From assembly GCF_947623445.1 (NCBI RefSeq), contig NC_135245.1, positions 16,995,501 to 17,059,500 of the forward strand: 64,000 bases of DNA. The letters are read 5' to 3'. The DNA comes from Clavelina lepadiformis (Eukaryota > Chordata > Ascidiacea > Aplousobranchia > Clavelinidae). The notes under the pieces were generated by a model. That model saw nothing but the letters and a program-made list of their open reading frames with translations, was not told the DNA's origin and did not search any database. The translations under genes were made by a program, and so were the position numbers. Positions 1 to 9,889 of the stretch are shown here, one piece after another (position 1 is the first letter of the stretch; the number at the start of each line of letters is the position of its first letter).

Positions 1-306
1 ACGATAAGCACAAAGCGTTGGCAGATGGGAATTATTTACAGTTTCAACTCGGATGCTATGAAATCACCTGGTAACGTACTAAACGGCGTTTTCACATAAA
101 GTTATTTGGTGCAAGTTTCCAATGTTGCATAATGATTGCAGTTTGTAAATGATGCGATTGCAGCCGAATTGCATCTGCAGCCAAATTGCAGCTTTGCAGG
201 ATTGCTGGTTGCAGTTTTGTAAATGAACAATGTTTTAGCAACTAGATGGCGCATTCGTTCTCACAATTGATATAATGGCACTGGGTGTGGCCCCCAAGCC
301 ACTACA
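1..306 (-). repeat. 3' LTR of the retroelement, partial
   Basis: Contains the first 306 bases (U3 side) of the LTR as read on the minus strand; the rest lies beyond the window edge. It appears identical to 2277-2582. The inner border is the TGTAGTGG end next to a purine-rich tract. Confidence 0.9.
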
Positions 307-316
307 TTCCTCCCCC
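307..316 (-). other. Polypurine tract
   Basis: GGGGGAGGAA on the minus strand directly abuts the 3' LTR, as required for plus-strand DNA priming in LTR elements. Confidence 0.85.
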
Positions 317-595
317 GCTACGGAAGGCAAAAAAATTGGTAATTAAAAACAACATCCTGATCCATCCAACAACAACAACAAGGAGCATGCAAAACGACGG
401 AAAATCGGTAACGATATAATTACAAGACAAGGCGACGTAGCAAAGAAAAGGTTATTAATTATTAGTATTATTACGCATGTACTAAACGAGAGATATACTA
501 AAAATGTCGGCCGACAACTACAAAGAGAAATGGTAAAAGGTTACATGCATACGACATTAGCGGCACCGAAAACGCGTTTATACAATTAAAGAAAC

Positions 596-1780
596 TCAAA
601 GTGTGTGTGTGTCCGCGAACTCATCACGGGACGACGCAGCGGGCGGCGCGTCATCAGAAGATCCAGAAGAAGACGGTTGGTCACGAGAACGTCGAAGCAA
701 AGGCGACGGTTGAGTTTGTTGTGGACGTGCATCTCGTTGGCTGCGTCCAGCGCGAATACGGGATACAAGAGATCTGGCATACCGCAAATGCTGCGGAGAT
801 GATCGGATAAACCCGATGGTATGGCAGAAGGCCCACATCATGGCAAGTAGCTGCAGGATGAAGATAAGGGCTGAGAGAAGTGGATTCGTAATCTGTGACA
901 ATGCAAGCAGCAACGTTTGTTTCGCGGCGTGCGCGAACGTGTCTGCGACGTAGGATCCGTTGATCATAGTTTCATCAGTAGTAGTAAGACTTGTTATGAC
1001 ATGTCGCATTTTCTCCTTAAGCAGGTTGGCTTCAGACATAGAGCTGAGCAGCGATTGAAGGTCAGTGAACGAGTCGGAGCCAGGTAGCTCGTTGAGAATC
1101 TTCTCGTAGTCGGAAGCGTTGTAGTTGATGTGTCTAGTCGACAAAGGTAAGTTGAGTTGGTGCACCTGCACATGTTCGTGCGATAAGGTGTAGTTGTGAT
1201 ATAGGACAGTATCCCCAAGAACTCGGAAGACAAAACTTCTAGCTGGTCGATACGATTCCAGCAGATGAACTCCCGGTAAGACAATGTTGTCTGAGATGAG
1301 TTGGCCGTATTGACTGTGGCCGTTTTGATCGCGATAGAGGATGAGAGGGCGTTGACTGAACGCGTTGCGGTACGCAAGTGACGGTAAGACAGTACCGTTG
1401 ATAGAGTGACATGTTGCTCTGGACATAAAATCTCCAAGGTTGGAACCCAAGGCTTGTTGTCCAAGAGTAGAAGACAGTATTTCAGTAGGGAAAATCTTCC
1501 CAACTGCTTTGTAGAGTGTGCCAATCAGCTTCGTGAGTTGACAATGTAGGAACTTGTTGTCTTCGTTGAAAGTAGTGAGAACTTCGGAAATGAGAGCGAA
1601 ACATGTAAGCAGCAAACAAATGAACATGTTGTGTTTGTAATCAGAGAAACGTTTCGGTGGAAGGATTTTCCAACCAGTCCAAGAAGTCCTGAATGTGGCA
1701 GAAGAGGTTGTAGCGTCGTCATCATCGTCGTCTTCATCGTCGTCTCCGTCAGAAACTGAACTACTTTGATCTGGAGCCAT
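596..1780 (-). CDS. Envelope-like membrane protein of the LTR element
   Basis: Intact 394-codon ORF, the only one in the element, starting 79 bases past the primer site. Visible parts: acidic N-terminus (Asp/Glu run at residues 12-22), a hydrophobic segment about 51-68 (signal-anchor or signal peptide), an ectodomain with four N-glycosylation sequons (near residues 128, 196, 221, 274), a second hydrophobic segment about 298-325, and a basic then Ser/Pro-rich cytoplasmic tail. This is the layout of a retroelement envelope protein. I see no recognisable fusion peptide or furin site and cannot name the envelope family. The short acidic head followed directly by the membrane part may be a leader joined by splicing or deletion. 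It could also be a captured cellular membrane protein. Confidence 0.7.
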   Translation of the reverse strand: MAPDQSSSVSDGDDDEDDDDDDATTSSATFRTSWTGWKILPPKRFSDYKHNMFICLLLTCFALISEVLTTFNEDNKFLHCQLTKLIGTLYKAVGKIFPTEILSSTLGQQALGSNLGDFMSRATCHSINGTVLPSLAYRNAFSQRPLILYRDQNGHSQYGQLISDNIVLPGVHLLESYRPARSFVFRVLGDTVLYHNYTLSHEHVQVHQLNLPLSTRHINYNASDYEKILNELPGSDSFTDLQSLLSSMSEANLLKEKMRHVITSLTTTDETMINGSYVADTFAHAAKQTLLLALSQITNPLLSALIFILQLLAMMWAFCHTIGFIRSSPQHLRYARSLVSRIRAGRSQRDARPQQTQPSPLLRRSRDQPSSSGSSDDAPPAASSRDEFADTHTL

Positions 1781-1858
1781 TGCTGTCGTTGTTGTTAAAT
1801 CAGTTTGTTTACAAGAATAAAGTTAACAGTACCAGCTTCATTGAAACACGTCGGGTCA

Positions 1859-1873
1859 ACGTCGGGGTCACCA
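1859..1873 (-). other. Primer binding site, tRNA-Trp type
   Basis: On the minus strand it reads TGGTGACCCCGACGT, which is complementary to the 3' end (including CCA) of metazoan tRNA-Trp over 15 bases and then diverges. It sits three bases inside the LTR, the usual spacing. tRNA-Trp assignment rests on my knowledge of the tRNA sequence, not on a search. Confidence 0.8.
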
Positions 1874-1876
1874 AAA

Positions 1877-2582
1877 TGCAGAGGACCTGGTTGGTCTAAC
1901 TTGCTATTCGGTCTTAATTTACCTGCCGAATTAGTGATCTGACTCCGTGGTTGCGTGCGGTTAGAAATCTCTAACCTTAACGTGTTACTACTGTTACTAG
2001 CCGAAAGCTATTACGATTAACTGATACAGTTTACCAGAAAACAATCCTTTATTGTAGGAACTGTACAGGTCCGATTATGATACGTTTACAACTTAACATT
2101 CATCGTTTAGCACAAGTCCAACAAGTTACATTTTAACACGACTGACGTAGTACGTTCGTACGATTCGATATCTCTGACTGAGCGAGCACATGCACAAAAG
2201 TTTAGGCTTATAACAGCGTGGAGCGGTGTGAACGGAAATATTCAACACAAAATACACGAACATTTCAAACGTGCGAACGATAAGCACAAAGCGTTGGCAG
2301 ATGGGAATTATTTACAGTTTCAACTCGGATGCTATGAAATCACCTGGTAACGTACTAAACGGCGTTTTCACATAAAGTTATTTGGTGCAAGTTTCCAATG
2401 TTGCATAATGATTGCAGTTTGTAAATGATGCGATTGCAGCCGAATTGCATCTGCAGCCAAATTGCAGCTTTGCAGGATTGCTGGTTGCAGTTTTGTAAAT
2501 GAACAATGTTTTAGCAACTAGATGGCGCATTCGTTCTCACAATTGATATAATGGCACTGGGTGTGGCCCCCAAGCCACTACA
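1877..2582 (-). repeat. 5' LTR of the retroelement, complete
   Basis: A 706-bp LTR with TG...CA ends, starting TGTAGTGG on the minus strand. A TTATAA box lies at plus 2208-2213 and an AATAAA signal at plus 2048-2053 (both on the minus strand), about 155 bp apart, as expected for a U3 promoter followed by R with a polyadenylation signal. The U3 part also carries a cluster of ATTGCAG-like motifs (plus 2408-2500). The inner border was set by the TG dinucleotide three bases from the primer binding site. Confidence 0.85.
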
Positions 2583-4075
2583 AATCCAAATGACCACAAC
2601 TTATAGGCAACATGATATGATTGAATGTACTGTACAGTATTGACCGACTTTGACTTTAATGTCCACAGCGTTAATAGGCCTACAAATTTTACCGCCAACA
2701 GATTGCTTCTGTGACCCAACTGCCATCTAATTGGCATCATAAGAAACCACCGCAGTGTATACTAAAATAAATATAAAACACTATTAACTATTTAACTGCA
2801 ATATTTATATTATCACTGCAATGTATAGCTACTAACTACTATTAACTTTTTTGTACTATGCTGGTAGAGTTTAGCTGTGATTAGGGTAATTCCCATTGTC
2901 AATACTCCTATAACAGCATTTTCATTTGGTAAACCCGCCTTGAACCTAAAGCCCTACTCTGTCGACCAAACAATTCTATCGAAATCATTTTGATGTAGTC
3001 CGGCCTACAGTCTACTCTAAACCACCACTACAGAATAATCGCACCGCAAAAGAGGTGAAGTAGCAGGCTAAATGTGCAATACAGTATTGTCCATAATTGC
3101 AGAGTTTCTGGCTATTTTTGGAAATTTAGAAATAGTATTGATTAACATTAAAGAATTTTCCAAAAAACGATTAGGATTCCTATTTCAGCGTTGTGATAAT
3201 GTGGGACTCGGGAGTGTAGGAAGCGTATAGCCTACCCTGGCTTCAGGCTTTCATTTATTAGACTGCATAACTGGGGCAGTGGCCTGGTAAAAAGTATCGT
3301 TTTAAGAGTATAAGGTAAGCAATGCAATCTTGAATGAGAAAAGCACTGCAAAAACAAAATGTTAATATTTGTACATTTTAGTTTTATTCCAGTTAGTCAT
3401 CAGCGCAGTGGGGACAAAAAAATTAATGCCAACTAATATTAGCATGTGCCACTGCATGGGAAAAAGTAACAAAGCTGAAAAGGCTTAAAATATAAAGTAA
3501 TAATGTTGATACCAATTATCACGGCCTCACTATGAGCAAACTAGCTCCAGAATCAAATAAAAGATGTTAAAAACTTGCACATAAACCAAAATTAAGCTGA
3601 CAAGGAGGTGGTACATCAAAGGATGAGAAAAGAAAACCCACCCTGAAAGAAACCCCATCCATTTAGACGGAATCCCGGTTTCTGGTGGCCATATTAGCAA
3701 TAAAGGGCATGAATGAATAGCCCTAGTTTGTACAGAAAAAGAATCAAAATAAAAAATGTGCATCTACAGGAAGCAACATTTTTAGCAGTTTTTGAAAACA
3801 GCAAAGTTAATACTTTAATACAAGGAAACTGATTTATTATGATCATCAGCTAGGCAGTTCAAAGAGGCAAAAATTATACCTTTTTCTGTTTGCTGATCTA
3901 CCTGCAAACGGAGAACGACGAGTCAGCAATTTGTGAATATTTTGTCCTTGGAAAACTTCCACTTTGATTTTACTACTTACTTTTAAACTACGATAAGTTA
4001 TCATGATGCACTACAGTTTCTATTGATATGAACCTGATTTTGATATTTGCATATGATTTAGAAAGGGTATTATTG
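2583..4075. other. Intergenic region, no supported gene
   Basis: AT-rich sequence between the LTR element and GEMIN6. It holds one copy of a dispersed repeat (about 3620-3733). A possible short minus-strand exon around 3907-3975 ending in a good CAG/gtagat donor was considered but lacks a convincing acceptor or partner exons. Nothing else coding is supported. Confidence 0.6.
3620..3733. repeat. Dispersed repeat, copy 1 (AAACCCCATCC family)
   Basis: Shares AGAAACCCCATCC, GGAATCCCG, GTGGCCA and a GGGCA...CCCT hairpin-like end, in the same order, with 51812-51915 about 48 kb away. Moderately diverged. No terminal repeats or polymerase III boxes are obvious; the family is unknown to me. Confidence 0.65.
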
Positions 4076-4738
4076 ATGGCATGGTCTGATAAAGATGTTT
4101 CTGAAAAGTATACCTACGTGTACTCTCGAGTGGAGGTTAAAACTTGTGATAGAAAAACTACAACTGGTTGGGTGTATACCATTGATCCAATAACACATAG
4201 GTAAATTAGATATGATTTTGAATATAAATATTTTATGCCAGCTAGATGATAAGCTATGATTTCGTGGTTATTTTGCTGTGGATTTAAATGATGTTTATAC
4301 TGCATGCGAGAAAATAATCTGGTAGTTTTTTGTTCTGAAGCTGTATAGTATATATTAATAATTTTCGGTAGTGTTAATATGTTTTGCTGTTTTAGCATCG
4401 TTCTTCTCAATGACAATCAACAACTAGTCACAATATTGGGGCATGCAGTCCGAGAAGTTTTGGTAAAAGACATGCCAAACAAAGATATGAAAAATCGATT
4501 GGATGAATTGCTAGAAAGCAAAGAACCCGATCATAGCCCGGAAGTCCTCGAGGAGAGAAAACAAAAAGTTGTTGCATGGTTGTTGGAAAACAGATTTCCA
4601 GTGAAAGCAAATGGTGATATAATATCAGTCGCAAACGCCCTGGAAATTATGCCACCATACAGTGCTTCCTCCTGCCAAACTGGTAATGAAGTTATTCTGA
4701 ACAGGATTCAAAGATTGCTTGAAGCCATGCCAATTTGA
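4076..4738 (+). CDS. GEMIN6: Gemin6, SMN complex subunit
   Basis: Two exons, 4076-4200 and 4396-4738, join in phase (AG/C codon) to give 155 residues, close to vertebrate Gemin6 (167). Gemin6 pairs with Gemin7 through an Sm-like fold inside the SMN complex that loads Sm cores on snRNAs. Seen: an N-terminal Sm-like part with GWVYTIDP, which matches the family GWVLTTDP strand, then SIVLLN and a GHAV motif; then the C-terminal helical region with SPEVLEERKQKV, MPPYSASSC and NEVILNRIQRLL, each with a direct counterpart in vertebrate Gemin6. The first ATG of exon 1 fits the family N-terminus (AWSDKDVSEKYTYVYSRVEV). A candidate ATTAAA signal follows at 4879-4884. The gene converges on SRP9. Confidence 0.93.
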
Positions 4739-4878
4739 AACTTCTAAATTATAACCCTGCTGTAACAGGTTGAAATCATTACCGGTACTGTGTTTGTAAT
4801 ATCATCAGTCACTTACACTGTGCCTTTATCATGTGTTGCTTGGAAGGCTGATATGTACTTCTAATAATGTAAAGCCAA

Positions 4879-4884
4879 ATTAAA
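4879..4884 (+). terminator. Candidate polyadenylation signal of GEMIN6
   Basis: ATTAAA, about 140 bases after the GEMIN6 stop codon and ahead of the convergent SRP9 3' region. No closer AATAAA is present. Confidence 0.4.
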
Positions 4885-5002
4885 TATTTAACTCTCTGCA
4901 TGGTGTTGTGTCTTGAATCATTTCCATACAAAAAATTGTAAATACAAATTCCGTTAGGGCTGTGACTATAAAAGAGCCAAATATTTGAAATACCATATTG
5001 AT

Positions 5003-5008
5003 TTTATT
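5003..5008 (-). terminator. Candidate polyadenylation signal of SRP9
   Basis: AATAAA on the minus strand about 330 bases beyond the SRP9 stop; the GEMIN6 and SRP9 mRNAs would then end roughly 120 bases apart without overlapping. Confidence 0.4.
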
Positions 5009-5334
5009 GAGTGCACAAAACGCAAACTAATTACACACCAGAGCTTTCTTATTAGATGCAACACAGGGCCATCAACACCAAACCTAATTTCTTCCCAGTC
5101 CTCTAACATATTATTCAAACTGTTGTGCAGTTCAAAGAATTATGCGCAAAAGAAAAAACTCTACAAAACAATTTTCAGGATAATGAAACACATAGAAAGA
5201 ATAAACTCAAAAATAGCGTTCAAACTATTATCTAGCAGTATTTCGGAGAGGCAGAAAAGCTTAGGCAAGTAAAAAGAAACTGCAGCCAAAACCTATTGCA
5301 CAATCCATGTCGAATGGCACAGTTTTCATCAAAG

Positions 5335-6150
5335 CTAATGATGGACCATTAGCCGTAAAAGAGTACTAGTAAATTTCTCCACCTTTTTGACATCCTGGGC
5401 ATGTTCAGTGGCATATTGCAGTCTCTGTTAAGCAAATAACATCAACAATAGTAGAAAGATGCAAAAGGCTACAAAAAATAAGATATTTGCTGTTGCTTCA
5501 ACGTGTATTAGTAACATTCATTCATCTTGAATCATTTCAAAAATAACATAAAATAAACTACAACACGATATATAATATATAAACAGTATATTTTTCTACA
5601 TGTATACTATAGCATAATTTGAACTAACACTAGGCCTGGAAAATTAGCTGACTCTCTTTAGCTACTCCGTGGTTTGCAGCGAAAAATAATTTTTATTTTT
5701 TAAGAATCAAAATAAAATTTCTCGTATTAACAAAGTACGGAAAGCAAGATAAAATTTTATCAGGGAAATATAATATTCAAACATTAAACTAAACTTATTA
5801 AACTTTTCTCAGCCCCGGCAAATATTCTATATATATACGAGGTATAAACATGTGTAACAATATATGCGTATGCAGCAAGTGACTACTTATTTTCCTCACC
5901 ACTTGATCATCAGTAACTGTTAGCACCAACTTTTCATCACAATGCCTGTATTTTATATTATATCGCACCTGTAGAGAAAAACATTGCAACATAGATTTTT
6001 AACCATTGCATTTTACAACACCAGGTTTTGGAGAAACCAAGCATGAAAAATCCCTGCTAATGAACTTAAACTTCATACCTTGCTTGGGTCACTTTGATAG
6101 AGTCTTTCTGCAGCTTTGCAAAACTCTTCCCATGATTCAATGTAAGTCAT
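5335..6150 (-). CDS. SRP9: Signal recognition particle 9 kDa protein
   Basis: Three small exons on the minus strand, 6150-6079, 5968-5900 and 5424-5335, all phase 0, give 76 residues (vertebrate SRP9: 86). SRP9 forms a heterodimer with SRP14 that binds the Alu domain of SRP RNA and causes elongation arrest during co-translational targeting to the ER. Seen: SWEEFCKAAERLYQSDPSK in exon 1 (family TWEEFSRAAEKLY), IKYRHCDEKLVLTVTDD in exon 2 (family LKYRHSDGNL...VTDD), and AQDVKKVEKFTSTLLRLMV in exon 3 (family AQDVKKIEKFHSQLMRLMV). The C-terminus is about ten residues shorter than in vertebrates. The exons are too short to stand out as ORFs; identification rests on the aligned motifs. Confidence 0.95.
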
Positions 6151-7240
6151 GATGTTGCAACGTTGGGATACAATCAATCTTTTTTAAATTATATCTTTTA
6201 ATCTTTTCTTAGTTGAATGTCTATATATTCAACAAACACATACATGTTCTTAAGCAAAAGCAAATTAAAATGCTTTAGATTTTAGTAGCCAAATTAATAC
6301 CAGCTTTTTTGCTTGTAACATCAGTGACTTCAGTAATAGCACCAAACTAAAATAAAATGGCAAGGCAAAAGCAAATATGTGTCATGGCATTAATGCTTGT
6401 AGAAATAGACTTAACAACTATATTTAAACATGAAATTTGCAATAAAAACAAACTTTTAAAATAGTTGGTACCATAAAACATTTATTATATATATGAGCGC
6501 TTTAAACATAACCACCATATAACGATTATGTGCAGAAATGTGTGATAAATATATACGAGGCAGAAACCTCTTTACTGCAGTATATTTGCAATTAGAAATT
6601 TATATATATATCAAACCATGAGAAATACCAGTTTATTCAACTGACAATGATTTATGGATATTTTGTGTGCTGTCACACCCAGTGCATCAAAATTTTTCAT
6701 AAATTGTTCTTATAATCTTGTGGCCGAAAAGTCTTATTTTGAAATTAGTGCTATGATTAAAGTATAATTTGCTCAGCTGCTTCAAAACAAAAAAAAACCT
6801 TAAAACCTCTAGTAAAAACAGAACCACCAGTAAAACATGTAGTGTGGTTTAACATACCTAAAACTGTCATGAGACAGGGATCCTCAACCTATGATCAGCA
6901 GTGACGTTTTGATTTTACAGTACATTAAAATGCGAATAAAAATAACGACATTATAAGATAAGGAATGTTCTGTTATTTTGGAATTTGGTTAAAAAGCACT
7001 GAAACGCATAAAAAGTTTCTACTTTGTTTTCTCGCACAATGCAGGAAAAAGAAGACATTGAGAAAAGCAAGATGATAAAGAGATACAAAAAAAACATAAA
7101 AGCAACACATTCTACACTGCATCAAAAATAAGCAAAATGCGTAACTACACATTTGGCCACCAACTACATAAAGGACTACGTATATGAAAGCAAGCATTAT
7201 GGACATATCATTGCATTTAAACAGTTCCCGTAACAGCATT
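6151..7240. other. Spacer between SRP9 and the ankycorbin-like gene
   Basis: AT-rich, with several short TA runs. It should hold the SRP9 5' flank and the 3' UTR of the ankycorbin-like gene; minus-strand AATAAA hexamers occur at 6632-6637 and 6481-6486. No other coding sequence is supported. Confidence 0.5.
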
Positions 7241-9889
7241 TTATGAGTTAAAAATGTCGTACTGCTCAAGATTTTGTAATATATTTCTCAACGCAGCAAG
7301 CGCGTCGGGATTGAGTTCGCCTTTCACAGCCTGCAGTAGATGACGACGATAAACTGCTATTGTGGTCTTGTATTTTCTTTCCGATTCTGTTAAATGCTCA
7401 CAGACTTTATCCAGCTCTTCTTGCACCTTGTTCATCTTCTTATGTTCATGGACAAGGAAATCATATATCGCAGGTGAACTTGGTCGATTTGACGGTTGTT
7501 TACTTACTTTCTGCAGTTGATTAACTTCCTCTTCGAGAACAAAGCACTTTTGGTTTGAGTCTGTTAGCTGCTGGCGAATTCGGTTAATTTCCACCTCAAG
7601 ATCTTTTCTTTTATGATCAGTTTTCTGTAATTCATTCTCAAGTTTTTTTATCTTGGCAGTGCCTTGATTTCGTTCCACACGGAGTTCACTCATCATCTTT
7701 TCCAATTTACCTTCGGTTTGTTTTGCTTCATTGTATTTTAGGTGAATGCCATCAAGTTTCTTTTGTAAACTTGCTGCTTTTATCTCCCACTCCTTTCTGT
7801 CGTCATTATGAGTTTGAATTGCCAAGAGAGCTGCATTTAGTTTTTCCTTAGCATCAGCTAAATTGCTTTCGTCAGCATCTCTGCTTTTTAACTGCTCATT
7901 TGATTGCAACAAGTCTTCCTTTAAATGAGAAACTGTTGAATCACTTTCCAACAGTTTTTGCTGCAATTGCTGTAATTCTGATTTCAATTCATCTATTGCC
8001 ACAGAAAGGTCACGTTTTTCGAGGACATTTTGTTCCATTGCATCATGGGACTCTTTGACCTTTGACTGAAGATCATTAATGGTATGCTTTTTCTCCGACA
8101 AAGTTACTTGCAAAGTCTGAAGTTCAATTTTCTCCCTATCACTGTTCTGATCTTGTGCATGTTTATCGGCAATACACTGCAGTAAGTCGTTTCTCAGAAA
8201 ATGCAAAATGGCTTGAAAATCTTCTTCATCATTCATAGGTTTACCAATGTCCTTCAAGAGCGTTTTTAACCCCAAGATTTGTAAAGCACAGAGTTCTTTA
8301 TTTTCTTCTAGTTGATTGCTTAACTGACCATTGTACTTATTTAACTCTTCGTTCTTTGCAGTAATGCTCCCACATACTTGTTGCAGCTTGAAAAGTTTGC
8401 TTTGTGTTTCTGACAAAATGACCTCATGATCTGATAGCTTTTTGTTATCTTTTCGTAAATGCTTGATTTGAGTGGCAGCTTCTTCAGCAACTGATTTGAG
8501 CTTATTGTATTCTTCCGCAAGAGCAGCATGAGATTTCTCTGCGTCAAATAAGCCCATTTTGTACTTTGCATTGGAGGCCTTTAACTCATCCATCTGCATC
8601 AGTTTGTTGTTGGCATCTCTTAGTTGTGCCTCAAGTGACACAATGTGTTGTTCTTTCTTCAGTAGTTCCTCTTCTATCTTTGGATCCTGTTTTGGCTCAT
8701 GACCATTTTGTGAGGAAAGTAATGAAACAGAATTTTCAACTAAGGTAGACTTGTTTGATTCACTTGGAATTGTAACATCGAGAGACGACAGAGAAGCAAG
8801 GGTGCTTTTACTATCATAAATGCTTACATCTCTGTCATAGAGGTTATTTGCTTTTGAATCATTATAAATGGACATCGTTGCAGGACTGCGTAAGTCCACA
8901 GGATTTTTGGCTTCATGCGGCTTTTCTTCATCATGAAGTGTTTCGATAACAAACTTTTCTTTGTGCGCATGATTGGGTTTCTTTTGAGAAACTTGATGTG
9001 CTGGTGGTGTATGTGGAGTTTCAAAGTCAGAATGTTCTTCAGGTTTGATAGAAGAAGACCTACTGCTTGTGCTGAGCATTGGTGGTCTACTCTCACTTTT
9101 CTTGGCGGCTTCCGTAAGCTGTATGATGTGCAAAGCATCAACCACAGTTCGTCTTGACCGGGATCGAGCTACATCCAATGCTGCTCTTCCATCTGTCAGC
9201 TTGTAGTTATAGTCAGCACCATTTTCACATAGCAAACGTGCAATGTCGGCATGACCAGCCTCTGACGCCAAAGTTAGTGCAGTGTGCTGGAGAGATGAGG
9301 AGTCTTTATGGTTAATGTTAATTCCTCGTTTAATTAATTCCTCACAAACATGTAGTCGTCCCATGGCTGACGCAACCATTAATGCAGTTCTACCTTCTTT
9401 ATCAACACTATGAATTTCACAATCTTTTTCATCGGCAATTAATTTCACACAATCAAGATGTCCTTCGAATGCAGCGAAGTGTAGAGCTGTGCACTGGTTG
9501 TAATCTCTTGAATTGACGTTGACAGTCCTTGAAGCAAGAAGTTTAGATGTTGTACCTTTATGTCCATATCTTGCACTTGCATGAAGCGGCGTGGCTCCTG
9601 TTGCATCTCGAGAACTAACGTCAGCTTTATGTGCTAGTAGAATATTCAAACAGTCATCCAGGCCTTTTGCAGCAGCGTAATGTACCAAAGAATATCCAAC
9701 TGGAGGGCAAAGTTTGTTGACGTTAATATTATCATGTTTACTCAACTTAGAAGCAAGTTTTACGGGCTGGTTAACGGCAACACAGTGCCATATTCTTTGG
9801 TCAACCTTCGTCCAATCATCTTTGTGTCCGCTGTTGCCTGAGTGCCCAGAAACAACAGGTTTTCTCAACTTGGCTTTTAAACTTTTCAT
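7241..9889 (-). CDS. RAI14: Ankyrin-repeat coiled-coil protein, ankycorbin/RAI14-UACA family
   Basis: One uninterrupted 882-codon ORF. Residues 1-8 are MKSLKAKL, nearly the vertebrate RAI14 start (MKSLKAKF), followed by a DDWTKVDQRIW segment as in RAI14 (NEWNKNDDRLLQ). About six ankyrin repeats span residues 30-255 (for example TPLHASARYGH, TALHFAAFEGHLDCV, TALMVASAMGRLHVC). A Ser/Pro-rich linker (about 260-410) leads into a long coiled coil (about 420-850). The C-terminal VYRRHLLQAVKGEL matches the RAI14 terminal motif VYRMHLLYAVQGQM. Ankycorbin binds and bundles actin and shapes membranes. Orthology to RAI14 rather than UACA or ANKRD24 is inferred from both ends. The complete lack of introns is odd next to intron-rich neighbours and suggests a retroposed origin or intron loss; the frame is fully open, so it is probably functional. 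Confidence 0.87.
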   Translation of the reverse strand: MKSLKAKLRKPVVSGHSGNSGHKDDWTKVDQRIWHCVAVNQPVKLASKLSKHDNINVNKLCPPVGYSLVHYAAAKGLDDCLNILLAHKADVSSRDATGATPLHASARYGHKGTTSKLLASRTVNVNSRDYNQCTALHFAAFEGHLDCVKLIADEKDCEIHSVDKEGRTALMVASAMGRLHVCEELIKRGININHKDSSSLQHTALTLASEAGHADIARLLCENGADYNYKLTDGRAALDVARSRSRRTVVDALHIIQLTEAAKKSESRPPMLSTSSRSSSIKPEEHSDFETPHTPPAHQVSQKKPNHAHKEKFVIETLHDEEKPHEAKNPVDLRSPATMSIYNDSKANNLYDRDVSIYDSKSTLASLSSLDVTIPSESNKSTLVENSVSLLSSQNGHEPKQDPKIEEELLKKEQHIVSLEAQLRDANNKLMQMDELKASNAKYKMGLFDAEKSHAALAEEYNKLKSVAEEAATQIKHLRKDNKKLSDHEVILSETQSKLFKLQQVCGSITAKNEELNKYNGQLSNQLEENKELCALQILGLKTLLKDIGKPMNDEEDFQAILHFLRNDLLQCIADKHAQDQNSDREKIELQTLQVTLSEKKHTINDLQSKVKESHDAMEQNVLEKRDLSVAIDELKSELQQLQQKLLESDSTVSHLKEDLLQSNEQLKSRDADESNLADAKEKLNAALLAIQTHNDDRKEWEIKAASLQKKLDGIHLKYNEAKQTEGKLEKMMSELRVERNQGTAKIKKLENELQKTDHKRKDLEVEINRIRQQLTDSNQKCFVLEEEVNQLQKVSKQPSNRPSSPAIYDFLVHEHKKMNKVQEELDKVCEHLTESERKYKTTIAVYRRHLLQAVKGELNPDALAALRNILQNLEQYDIFNS

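Larger units (their letters stand above)
1..2582 (-). mobile_element. LTR retroelement carrying only an envelope-like ORF
   Basis: Two direct repeats bound a 1,570-bp interior. Bases 1-306 match 2277-2582 with no difference that I can see, so the insertion is recent. Read on the minus strand the order is 5' LTR (2582-1877), primer binding site (1873-1859), one ORF (1780-596), polypurine tract (316-307), 3' LTR (306 downward, cut by the window edge). There is no gag, protease, reverse transcriptase, RNase H or integrase in the interior, so the copy cannot be autonomous. The primer site complements the 3' end of tRNA-Trp. The target-site duplication cannot be tested because the outer end of the 3' LTR is outside the window. 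The class (gypsy-like or BEL-like) cannot be decided without pol. Confidence 0.9.

Noticed and set aside
3907-3975. Possible minus-strand exon with a good CAG/gtagat donor
   Set aside because: Acceptor side lacks a pyrimidine tract, no partner exon in phase was found and the 23-residue peptide matches no family I know.
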